Assembly: GCA_002839435.1 (NCBI GenBank)
Contig: PGYA01000011.1
Span: 1 to 64,000, forward strand
Direction of reading: 5' to 3'
DNA: 64,000 bases
Source of the DNA: Candidatus Riflebacteria bacterium HGW-Riflebacteria-2
GTDB taxonomy: Bacteria; Muiribacteriota; Ozemobacteria; Ozemobacterales; Ozemobacteraceae
The notes beneath the pieces are model-generated. The model saw only the letters and a program-made list of their open reading frames with translations, made no database searches and was not told the origin of the DNA. Shown here one piece after another: positions 45,654 through 53,134 of this stretch (position 1 is the stretch's first letter; every line of letters begins with the position of its first letter). The position numbers and the translations under genes are program-made.

Positions 45654-46097
45654 ATGGTGAATAAAATCATACTGGTTGCTTTGGCGATCATGCTTTGTTC
45701 ATCTGCGTTTTGCGCAGGTATTGATGACGTAAAAGAAATGGCCAAAGGAGGCAGTGAGCTCTCCCAATCTCTTCTTGGGCTTTCGTATTTCCACGGGCAC
45801 GATGTTCCTCAAAATTATAAAGAAGCTGTAAAGTGGTTTCGAAAAGCTGCCGAGCAAGGCAATTCACTCGCTCTGTTTATGCTTGGGCTAGCTTATCGCG
45901 ATGGCAAAGGCGTTCCTCAGAACTATAAAGAGGCGTATTTTTGGCTGAATCTTGCCGCAAGCCAAGATTCGTCAGTTGCCCGTCAGCGCGATGAAGTAGC
46001 CGCAAAACTCACACCGGGCAAACTCGAAGAAGTGCAAGCCAGATGCACAAAATGGCTAGAGGATTTCGAGAAGCGTAAGCGTGAGAGCCTGAAATAA
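45654..46097 (+). CDS. Exported Sel1-repeat protein
   Basis: 147 residues with a signal peptide (cleavage near CAG-ID) and two Sel1-like repeats (AVKWFRKAAEQGN near 58-70 and a second starting ALFMLGLAYRDGKGVPQ). Sel1 repeats form TPR-like solenoids that mediate protein contacts. GGGAGG at 45643-45649 supports ATG 45654. It may be cargo of the decayed tRNA-Arg element or host DNA beside it. Confidence 0.8.
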   Translation: MVNKIILVALAIMLCSSAFCAGIDDVKEMAKGGSELSQSLLGLSYFHGHDVPQNYKEAVKWFRKAAEQGNSLALFMLGLAYRDGKGVPQNYKEAYFWLNLAASQDSSVARQRDEVAAKLTPGKLEEVQARCTKWLEDFEKRKRESLK

Positions 46098-46418
46098 AAA
46101 CGCGGCAAGCCTTTGCCGGTTTCAGGAGGTAAGGCTAACTACGCCGGCCGCCACGAACTCTTTACCCTGCAAAGTTTCCGGGAGCGGGGGAACAGCAAGG
46201 TTATTCAATCTCTCAGGCGTGGCCATGGCTGGCGCTGGTTCATACTGGCGTTGATATTACTCTGATATGGCCGGCAACAATGGAGAGCTCAGCGGCCAGA
46301 CAACAGATAGCGCATAATAAGCGCTGTCATTGTCTTGACTGGCGAACAGATCGGCTTATATTGAATGGGTGGCGGCCGGAATAATTGCCGCATGATATCG
46401 GGCAGGGAATGACAACGA
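46098..46418 (+). other. Gene-free stretch with the promoter of the ORF6N remnant
   Basis: This 320-base region has no supportable gene. A good promoter lies at 46335-46362: TTGACT (46335-46340) and TATATT (46357-46362), spaced 16. It probably served the ORF6N-type gene at 46419. Base composition is close to that of the flanks. Confidence 0.5.
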
Positions 46419-46862
46419 ATGACAAAGCTGATGCAGATTGACCATGAACACCTTGAGCAGAAGATTTATCAGGTCAGAGGCCAGAAAGTTATGCTTGATT
46501 CTGACCTTGCTGAGCTATACGGAGTTGAAACCTCGGCACTGAACAGACAGGTTAAACGGAACATTGACCGTTTTCCGTCTGATTTTATGATGAAGCTGAC
46601 TGAGAGCGAGTTTCAAAACTTGATATGCCAAATTGGCACATCAAGTAGCGGGCACCATTTGATTTATATGAATGTTTCGGGTTCTTTGCGGTCGGCACAG
46701 GATTGGAACAGCTTTTCAGCTAATCCTTTGACATGCTCGGAAACCATGATTCTGGCCCCCTTGGGGCAGGCTTTGATGCAGGCGCAGCAGATTGTGCAGA
46801 GTTCGGGTGTGGTTTTGTATCCACCCTTGTTATATACTGCGCCGGTCGGGCATGCCAGTTGA
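46419..46862 (+). pseudogene. Truncated ORF6N-domain DNA-binding protein
   Basis: The first about 78 codons match the ORF6N domain ([20 protein letters not shown], then [11 protein letters not shown] and [10 protein letters not shown]). ORF6N proteins are phage- or element-derived DNA-binding proteins. After the residues CQIGTSSSG the family resemblance ends, and the frame continues antisense into the EFR1 gene, whose stop is at 46664. The gene was therefore cut near 46655, probably by a deletion at the edge of the element. The open frame to 46862 is not functional coding. Confidence 0.7.
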
Positions 46863-47470
46863 CAGGCGCCGCACTTGATACACCTGGCAGCGTCAGTATC
46901 GACATATGACGGCGGAATAACCCTTCGTTCTGGCAGCGGGAAAGTGCCGGGCAGTGTGAGTTCTGGCATGTTTTCGAGCGACTGGAGAGATTGCAGCTTC
47001 TGGGCAACCTGCTCGCCAAAATCGCGCGCTTTCTCTTTGTCCAGGTTGTCAGGCCGGCCTTTGGCGATAGGGAATTTTTTGGTTGAATACGAATGCTCAC
47101 CAATAAAAGCAGCACCGGCAACCGGACGTAAACCAATACTGATTGCGGTTTCCCGCAAATCAATAAGAGCGTCACCCAGGTTGCGGTTGCCGTAAACTGC
47201 TACCAGTACTGCTGGATTGCCAGCAAATTTGAGTTTCTGTAGTCTTTCAATTGCAGTAATTGCGATCCGTCCAGCGTAGACTGGCCCACCGATTATCACC
47301 AGATCATTGGGTTGGGCGTCGATGAGAGTCTCGTCATAGCCCGGATAAGTCAGGTTGTTTTCGATGATGTTGAGGGGATCAACGCCGGTTCCGGCGGCGA
47401 TGGCAATAACGATCTTTTCTGTGCTGTGCGTAGGTGAGAAAAAGAACTGGCTTATTCGATTAATTTTCAT
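46664..47470 (-). CDS. EFR1-family flavodoxin/ferredoxin protein
   Basis: 268 residues. The N-terminal flavodoxin-like half starts [12 protein letters not shown] (FMN phosphate loop). The C-terminal half binds two [4Fe-4S] clusters through [15 protein letters not shown] (about 195-209) and [15 protein letters not shown]. It is probably a cytosolic electron carrier. No strong Shine-Dalgarno is seen. It follows the DUF2225-like gene by 26 bases. The stop lies at the broken edge of the ORF6N remnant, but the protein appears complete. Confidence 0.85.
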   Translation of the reverse strand: MKINRISQFFFSPTHSTEKIVIAIAAGTGVDPLNIIENNLTYPGYDETLIDAQPNDLVIIGGPVYAGRIAITAIERLQKLKFAGNPAVLVAVYGNRNLGDALIDLRETAISIGLRPVAGAAFIGEHSYSTKKFPIAKGRPDNLDKEKARDFGEQVAQKLQSLQSLENMPELTLPGTFPLPERRVIPPSYVDTDAARCIKCGACQLACPTGAVYNKGGYKTTPELCTICCACIKACPKGARIMVSEHVKGLAEKLFQSCADRKEPETFI

Positions 47471-47496
47471 TGATATCGGCTTTCTGATGATAAATT

Positions 47497-48528
47497 TTAT
47501 TCAGTTGCGCTCATGCGTTGTTCTACCTCAGTCATCATCTCGTCGAGAAATGACGGACGTTCTTTGATGGCGCGCACCTGCTCAAACCAGGCCCGGGCTT
47601 CTTTGTGGTCGCCGAGGCGGCGATAGAGTTCGCCCGTCAGATAGCAGAAACGCGCTTTCATTTCGGCGTCAGTCTCCGTTTTGATCGCGGTTTTGAAATT
47701 TTCGACAGCGAGTTTCTGAAAGTGTTGTTCGTGGTCGATGCTCTCTTTGAGCGCTTTTTCAACGTTTTGTGCGGTGTCGCTGGCCAGCAGAGGTGAAAGC
47801 AGCTGCATCGCCTTGAGTGCACCAGGATTCTCACCATAGCGGCGTAACAGAAATATGGCACCGGTAAGCGCCGCGGGTTTGTCTTGCTGACTGGCGCTTT
47901 CTCCTAATTTCAGAGATTCAAGACCTATTTCGACAAGAATGGAAGAACCATTGCGGTCACGTTTCTTTAAGCGATCGGAGAATTTTGCATCGAGCAATTT
48001 CTCCATTTCTTTCAGGTTTTCTTCTGGCAACGGAGTAAAAGCTTCCATCCTCAATGCCCAGGAGGCGGACAGATACTGATGGGCGATATCTCCGGCAGGA
48101 GCGTTTTCGAGCTTGCGAACCTGCGCGATAAGATCGTATTTGACCCATGCCGGTATGTCACTTTGCTCTGTGTATGATGCAAGATAAACAGCCGGTTTGA
48201 GCGCTTTTTCCAGTTTAATTGCTGCCGTAAAGGTTGCCGGCATGTTCTTTTTCGCTTCACTGGAAAAGTCATCAACATAGCCGGAAAATCCACATTTAAT
48301 GCAGGTAGTCGGTCTGATCAGAATCGGCGAAGCGCCCATCGGCCGCTGCATGAAATCGCTATCGACACCACCGAAGTTGTTGGTAGACATCAGTTCGCTG
48401 CCAGTCAGGCTGTTGCCGCAGACAGGGCATTCCAGTTGAATCGACTTCGATCTGGTGGCATGGGCGATGCCCGGGCAAAGCAGAATGGCTGTCAGAAGAA
48501 ATACAAAAAGGCATTTTCTAAGACTCAT
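47497..48528 (-). CDS. Exported DUF2225-like zinc-finger/TPR protein
   Basis: 343 residues with a signal peptide (cleavage near AHA-TR). Two CxxC pairs (CPVCGNSL near 35-42 and CIKCGFSG near 77-84) form a zinc-ribbon-like site, as in DUF2225 proteins. The C-terminal half has TPR-like helices (AKARFCYLTGELYRRLGDH type, about 285-310). GGGAGG precedes the ATG. It is co-transcribed with the EFR1 gene. The function is unknown; DUF2225 proteins are otherwise described as cytosolic, so the signal peptide is notable. Confidence 0.7.
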   Translation of the reverse strand: MSLRKCLFVFLLTAILLCPGIAHATRSKSIQLECPVCGNSLTGSELMSTNNFGGVDSDFMQRPMGASPILIRPTTCIKCGFSGYVDDFSSEAKKNMPATFTAAIKLEKALKPAVYLASYTEQSDIPAWVKYDLIAQVRKLENAPAGDIAHQYLSASWALRMEAFTPLPEENLKEMEKLLDAKFSDRLKKRDRNGSSILVEIGLESLKLGESASQQDKPAALTGAIFLLRRYGENPGALKAMQLLSPLLASDTAQNVEKALKESIDHEQHFQKLAVENFKTAIKTETDAEMKARFCYLTGELYRRLGDHKEARAWFEQVRAIKERPSFLDEMMTEVEQRMSATE

Positions 48529-48680
48529 AAAACCTCCCGTGGATCGTAGCCGGTTCGTTTCAGGTTCAGCTTAGCAGGGGGCGGCGGCAAAGTCAAAGCC
48601 AATCCCGACAACCTGTGGTATATTGACTTCCATTATTCAGGTGAGGCATGCATAAGTGAAAGATAGATTGATTGTTCAAA

Positions 48681-49448
48681 ATGTTTGAATTCAAGCCGAT
48701 AGGCGTTTTCACATGCGCCCATGACTATCACCAGGAACAACCCATGCAGGGTGTACTTTCACAGGTTGAGGGCTTTATCGAGCTGGTAAAGGGGCACAAT
48801 TATGAGCAGGGCCTCAAGGATCTTACCGGCTTTGAATACATCTGGGTGATCTTTGTATTTCACCTTAACCGCAACTGGCGCCCGCTTACCAACCCGCCTT
48901 ATTCTGATGGAAAAGGCAAAAAGGGCGTTTTTGCAACGCGCTCGCCTTATCGCCCCAACCCGGTCGGCATGAGTTGCGTCAAACTCGACCGGATCGAGGG
49001 CAACCGCGTTTATATCAGCGGCTCAGATTTGCTCAACAATACCCCGGTCATCGATATTAAGCCCTATATTGCCGATTACGACAGCTTTCCGACTGCCCGT
49101 CGCGGCTGGCTCGAGCATGTCGTTAAAGAGGCTTTTGCCATTGTCTACGAGGAGGCAGCGACCAGAAAAGCTGAATATCTGAAACGGCATGGTGTCGATC
49201 TGAGCGGAGTCATCAGCAGTCAGCTCAGCCATAATCCGCACGACACAACACGCAATAAATATATCAAAGACGCTGATGGTCTGATTCTTCGCTTCAAGTC
49301 GTGGCGACTGCATTTCACGATTACTGATCAGACCGTTACCATTAAAGACATTCGTTCCGGTTACACTGATTTCAGCACGGCTCTCGGCAACGACACATCG
49401 GCCGACATCAAGGTGCATCAACTTTTTAAACGCCATTTCCGCCAGTAG
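48681..49448 (+). CDS. trmO: tRNA (N6-threonylcarbamoyladenosine-37) N6-methyltransferase
   Basis: 255 residues. TrmO/UPF0066 motifs are RPNPVGMS (about 91-98) and DLLNNTPVIDIKPY (about 116-129). The N-terminus (FKPIGVF) is also typical. The C-terminal about 60 residues (LRFKSWRLHFTITDQTVTI and the end) form the accessory domain. It methylates t6A37 of ACY-reading tRNA-Thr using SAM. No clear Shine-Dalgarno precedes ATG 48681; a TTG at 48672 is an alternative. Confidence 0.85.
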   Translation: MFEFKPIGVFTCAHDYHQEQPMQGVLSQVEGFIELVKGHNYEQGLKDLTGFEYIWVIFVFHLNRNWRPLTNPPYSDGKGKKGVFATRSPYRPNPVGMSCVKLDRIEGNRVYISGSDLLNNTPVIDIKPYIADYDSFPTARRGWLEHVVKEAFAIVYEEAATRKAEYLKRHGVDLSGVISSQLSHNPHDTTRNKYIKDADGLILRFKSWRLHFTITDQTVTIKDIRSGYTDFSTALGNDTSADIKVHQLFKRHFRQ

Positions 49449-49549
49449 CTTTTGTCACACTTCTACAGCATGATTTAAAATCCTGGTTGCGAGGAGCAGT
49501 CCTCTGCCGCGTTTGATAGTGCAGCAGGGTATTGATGAGAACGTTGTTG

Positions 49550-49578
49550 TTGATGTACAGCATTGGTGATGCTAGAAT
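49550..49578 (+). promoter_or_regulatory. Promoter of the lipoprotein/aminotransferase pair
   Basis: TTGATG (49550-49555) and TAGAAT (49573-49578), spaced 17, with an extended TGC before the -10 box. The ATG of the lipoprotein is about 45 bases downstream. Confidence 0.6.
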
Positions 49579-49622
49579 CTTTCTCGGGATCGGGATATAT
49601 CAAAGAAAAAAAGGAACTTTTT

Positions 49623-50243
49623 ATGAAAAACAGCAATGGTATTTTTCTGGTGGCTTTTATGGCAGGTGCAATGCTGGTGGCCGGTTGCGGTAGCGAGCAG
49701 AAGGCTCCGTCGGCAGTGGAATCAGCAGATGGCAAGCCTGCCGAAGTGAAAACCGGGGAAGGTTCGACTAAGATAAGTCTGCCGGGTGGCATAAAGATAG
49801 AGCAGGGCGAGGGCGGTGCCAAGGTTAATCTGCCAGGAATAAGCATTGACAGCACAGATAGCGGCGCAAAAGTAAGTCTGCCTGGTGTGACGGTAGTTAC
49901 TGACGGCGACAAAGCCAACGTGAGTCTGCCGGGTATAAATGTAACCGGAGCGGGTGATGCTGCCAATGTCGATATGGGCGCTATCAAAGTCGATACAGAT
50001 GGTGATGATAGCACTGTCAGTGTTGGCGGCATGAAGATAAATGTTAAGGGCGACAACACCAGCATCGATATTCCAGACGTTGATGAAGCTGTTGAAGAAG
50101 CTGAAAGAGCTGCCGAAGAAGCCGAGAAAGCCGCTGAAGAAGCAGAAAAAGCCGCTGAAGAGGCCGAAAGAGCCGCTGAAAAAGCTGCTGAAGAAGCTGA
50201 GAAGGCTCTGGAAGAAGCTGGTCTGAACGAAGACGCCGAATAA
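49623..50243 (+). CDS. Lipoprotein with LPGI-type repeats and Glu/Ala coiled coil
   Basis: 206 residues. A lipobox LVAGC (Cys 22) ends the signal peptide. Residues about 50-150 contain about six units of 17-20 residues with the pattern G-x-K-V-x-L-P-G-I-x-I (for example AKVNLPGISI, AKVSLPGVTV, ANVSLPGINV), likely a beta-solenoid-like or stacked-sheet region. Residues about 155-200 are 4-to-7-residue Glu/Ala/Lys repeats (AEEAEKAAEEAEKAAEEAER), a highly charged helix. AAAGGAAC precedes ATG 49623. It ends one base into the aminotransferase start. The function is unknown. Confidence 0.75.
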   Translation: MKNSNGIFLVAFMAGAMLVAGCGSEQKAPSAVESADGKPAEVKTGEGSTKISLPGGIKIEQGEGGAKVNLPGISIDSTDSGAKVSLPGVTVVTDGDKANVSLPGINVTGAGDAANVDMGAIKVDTDGDDSTVSVGGMKINVKGDNTSIDIPDVDEAVEEAERAAEEAEKAAEEAEKAAEEAERAAEKAAEEAEKALEEAGLNEDAE

Positions 50244-51355
50244 TGCAGATCAGGCCATTCGAGCTCGAGCGCTACTTTGCCCGCTATGAATTTTCGGCGA
50301 AGTATCTGCTCGGCTCGAGTGACCCTGAAGCGATGAGCATTGCAGATCTTCTGGCATTCGAGCCGGATAGCGAAGAGTCGCTCAAAAAGGTCTGGCTGGG
50401 CTATACCGAAAGTCTGGGTGACCCGGCGCTGCGCCGCGATATTGCCACTCTCTACGAATCGGTTACACCCGAACAGATTCTGCTTTTCACCGGCGCTGAG
50501 GAACCGATTTTTGCTTTCATGCATGCGGTTCTTGAGCCTGGCGACCACCTTGTCGCGCATTTTCCTGGCTATCAGTCGCATTATTCGGTGGCTGAATCGC
50601 GTGGTATAGAGGTTTCGCACTGGCATGGCGATCCTGTTCACAACTGGGCTCCTGATCTTGAAATGCTGCCGAAGCTGATCAAGCACAATACCAGAGCGAT
50701 TCTGATATGTACGCCGCACAATCCGACCGGCTATCTGTTCGACCGCGGCGCATGGCATAAAATCATCGAAATTGCTCGCCAGCGCGGCCTGTATCTCTTC
50801 TGCGACGAGGTTTACCGTGGCAGCGAGCATGCTGTGGCCGACCGTCTGCCGCAGATGGCAGACCATTACGAGAAGGGAATCTCGCTCAACTGTCTGAGCA
50901 AAAACTGTGGCCTGGCCGGTTTGCGCACCGGCTGGATCGCGACGAAAGATCGCCAGGTCTATAATCAGCTGGCGACTTTCAAAGATTATCTGACTATCTG
51001 CAACTGCGCTGCTGGCGAACATCTCGCTGGAATCGCCGTGCGCAACATCGACAGAATTTTCGAAATGCAGCGGCAGCGACTGGTGCGCCATGTCGATCTG
51101 CTTGCGGCATTTTTTGCGCGCCATGAAACGCTGTTCAGCTGGCAGCGACCACGCGCCGGTACGGTGACCTTTCCCGCCTGGCTTGGCGGCAGCGCTCTTG
51201 AGTTTTGCGACCGTCTTGTGGCAGATGCTGGTATTATGCTGATTCCCGGCACGTTTTTTGACATGCCTGGTGAGTATCTGCGCTTTGGTTACGGTCGTGC
51301 CAACTTTGCCGAAGTGCTCGAACGTTTTGAAAACTGGCTCAAAAAGGCGTGTTGA
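50243..51355 (+). CDS. Class I/II pyridoxal-phosphate aminotransferase
   Basis: 370 residues. The PLP-binding Lys is at about 220 (LNCLSKNCGLAGLRTGW); Asn160 (HNPTG), Asp188 and Tyr191 (CDEVYR) complete the fold-type I site, with an Arg near 228. It transfers amino groups between an amino acid and a keto acid; the substrate cannot be read from the sequence. It starts in the TAATG overlap with the lipoprotein stop, so the two are coupled. The protein is shorter at the N-terminus than AspC. Confidence 0.85.
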   Translation: MQIRPFELERYFARYEFSAKYLLGSSDPEAMSIADLLAFEPDSEESLKKVWLGYTESLGDPALRRDIATLYESVTPEQILLFTGAEEPIFAFMHAVLEPGDHLVAHFPGYQSHYSVAESRGIEVSHWHGDPVHNWAPDLEMLPKLIKHNTRAILICTPHNPTGYLFDRGAWHKIIEIARQRGLYLFCDEVYRGSEHAVADRLPQMADHYEKGISLNCLSKNCGLAGLRTGWIATKDRQVYNQLATFKDYLTICNCAAGEHLAGIAVRNIDRIFEMQRQRLVRHVDLLAAFFARHETLFSWQRPRAGTVTFPAWLGGSALEFCDRLVADAGIMLIPGTFFDMPGEYLRFGYGRANFAEVLERFENWLKKAC

Positions 51356-51380
51356 CTTTTATTGTTACTAAAACTATGCT
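51352..51380 (+). promoter_or_regulatory. Promoter giving a leaderless mRNA for the STAS gene
   Basis: TTGACT (51352-51357) and TATGCT (51375-51380) are spaced by 17. Six bases separate the -10 from ATG 51387, so the transcript should begin at the start codon. No Shine-Dalgarno is present. Confidence 0.65.
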
Positions 51381-51386
51381 TTTGCC

Positions 51387-51746
51387 ATGAGTGACTATAA
51401 ATTTGACCAGAAGCTTTCAGGCGATGTTCTCATACTCAGATTTGAGGGGTATTTTAACGAACCGGCTGGCCGAAATGTCAGGCAGGCGACGCGCGAAAAC
51501 GCTTGCGCAAGTGTCTGCAAACTCGTGCTGAATCTCGAAAAAGCCAGCGTGATCAACAGTCCCGGCATTACCCAGATTCTTGAACTTGTCGAAGACTTCA
51601 CCTACGAGCGTAAGGGGCGAGTCGCTTTCGTAGGCGTTTCACAACTCTATCAGGAAGTTTTCCAGGTAGTTGGCCTGACCGGCATGGCTACTATGTGCAA
51701 CGACGAAAAGTCTGCACTTGAGCAGATTTCTGCGTCTGTGAACTAA
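51387..51746 (+). CDS. STAS-domain anti-anti-sigma-factor-like protein
   Basis: 119 residues, one STAS domain. The phosphorylatable Ser (about residue 58, in VINSPGI) and the surrounding helix match anti-sigma-factor antagonists of the SpoIIAA/RsbV type. Such proteins free a sigma factor when unphosphorylated. No anti-sigma kinase lies nearby. The start agrees with a leaderless promoter. Confidence 0.85.
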   Translation: MSDYKFDQKLSGDVLILRFEGYFNEPAGRNVRQATRENACASVCKLVLNLEKASVINSPGITQILELVEDFTYERKGRVAFVGVSQLYQEVFQVVGLTGMATMCNDEKSALEQISASVN

Positions 51747-51818
51747 GCTTTTATATTGGCCTCCTCGGCCGGCAGCACGAAAAAGCCTTTTAACAGCATT
51801 GGCAATTTATCTCTGCTG

Positions 51819-52964
51819 TCAGTCGGCAGTTACCTGAAAAGTGTAGGTTAAGCCGCCTACTGTTATGGTGATAAATACGTTCTGGTTGCCCCAAACGTCG
51901 TTTGAAACGGGCCAGTCAAAATAAAGTGCGGTATCAGTCCAGGTTACACCCGGCGAATATAGTTTATTGTCTTCATCTCTTAACTCGACGCTTCTGTCGG
52001 AATCAATGTCGCCGGCCGTTCCGAAATAATTACCGTTAATGGTTATGCGGTTGCCATAACTTATCGGCGTTGTAGTCGTTGAGTAAGTGGTTACTGTGGG
52101 CGCGGCAACATTGAGTGAGCTGTTGGCCTGGCGCCCGCCAGTGGTCAATGTGATGGTTTTATTGCCAGCCCCACTGTAGATTTTCGGTATTCGGAATTGA
52201 ACTGAATTATCTGACCAGCTGATGATCTGGGCAGTTAAACCATCAACGGTTATGGTTCCCTGGGTCTGGCCGAAAGCCTGGCCGGTAATGGTTATGGGTG
52301 CGCCGATGTTGTCGGTGTTCGGGTTAACTCCGGTGATACTTGGTTGTGGCAGGGTAAACGGGTAACTGTTGGAGTAGCGGTTAGCATCGAGCCAGACAAC
52401 TATCGAAAAAGTGGTTGCCTGAGAACCTGTAATTTGTGGAACAGTGCAGGTGATACTGGTGTTTGTCCAGCCTTTGATTGCGGCTGTATATTGTTCGGCG
52501 TTGTGGTTGAAGGTTACATAGGTGCCGTTGTTCTGGGTGCCGAAATACTGCCCACTGATGGTTATATCAGCGCCAGGGAGCCCGGTTGAAGGTGAAACAG
52601 AAAAGATCACCGGGCCGCTGAGACTGAAAGGTGTGCTTGTGTTCGAATAGACGCCGCCGACAATAACGACGAAGTTGCCAGTGTTTGCTGCGTTATCTGG
52701 CAACACAAAGGTGATCTGGGTGTTTGACCAGGTGGTTACATTGTTAATTGTTGAACCGGCATAACTGACAAAGCTATTGCTTTGGACGATGCCAAAATTA
52801 TTGCCCTGCAAGGTTATCAGTGTACCATGCCCACCACTGGTTGGCGATATTGCAGTGATTACCGGGCCGGTCGCCACATTGAGCGGTTTGCTCGAACCGC
52901 CGCTGCTGCAACCATAGGTAAAGGCTACGATCAATGCGATAAATAACAGCATGTATTTGTTCAT
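51819..52964 (-). CDS. Lipoprotein with IPT/TIG repeats
   Basis: 381 residues. The signal peptide ends in TYGC (Cys 19), then a Gly/Ser linker. Four IPT/TIG immunoglobulin-like units begin with P-x-I-x-x-I/V-x-P-x-x (PVITAISPTSG, PVIFSVSPSTG, PSITGVNPNTD and a divergent fourth). Such domains occur in surface receptors and adhesins. It is likely anchored in the outer membrane and may bind carbohydrate or protein partners. No neighbour explains its role. Confidence 0.85.
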   Translation of the reverse strand: MNKYMLLFIALIVAFTYGCSSGGSSKPLNVATGPVITAISPTSGGHGTLITLQGNNFGIVQSNSFVSYAGSTINNVTTWSNTQITFVLPDNAANTGNFVVIVGGVYSNTSTPFSLSGPVIFSVSPSTGLPGADITISGQYFGTQNNGTYVTFNHNAEQYTAAIKGWTNTSITCTVPQITGSQATTFSIVVWLDANRYSNSYPFTLPQPSITGVNPNTDNIGAPITITGQAFGQTQGTITVDGLTAQIISWSDNSVQFRIPKIYSGAGNKTITLTTGGRQANSSLNVAAPTVTTYSTTTTPISYGNRITINGNYFGTAGDIDSDRSVELRDEDNKLYSPGVTWTDTALYFDWPVSNDVWGNQNVFITITVGGLTYTFQVTAD

Positions 52965-53134
52965 AATAGCGATTATAAGTATGTTTTAACAAAGCGTCAA
53001 CGCCATAAGCCTATATTGTACCGTATTTGCGCAATTAAATTGTAAAGCTGTCTTTACATTAACGCCAACGACTGGTAGAGGTTTGCATCTGCCGGGTCAG
53101 TATGTTAGTTTTAAATAAAAATGCCGAGGAAGTT

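Noticed and set aside
44347-46664. Direct repeat of the tRNA-Arg 3' end as right attachment site
   Set aside because: No second copy was found by eye up to the ORF6N break.
49475-51124. 549-codon open frame on the minus strand
   Set aside because: It lies antisense to the lipoprotein and aminotransferase genes, which have clear motifs, start sites and coupling. Its sequence is low-complexity Ser/Ala repeats that mirror the Glu/Ala helix.
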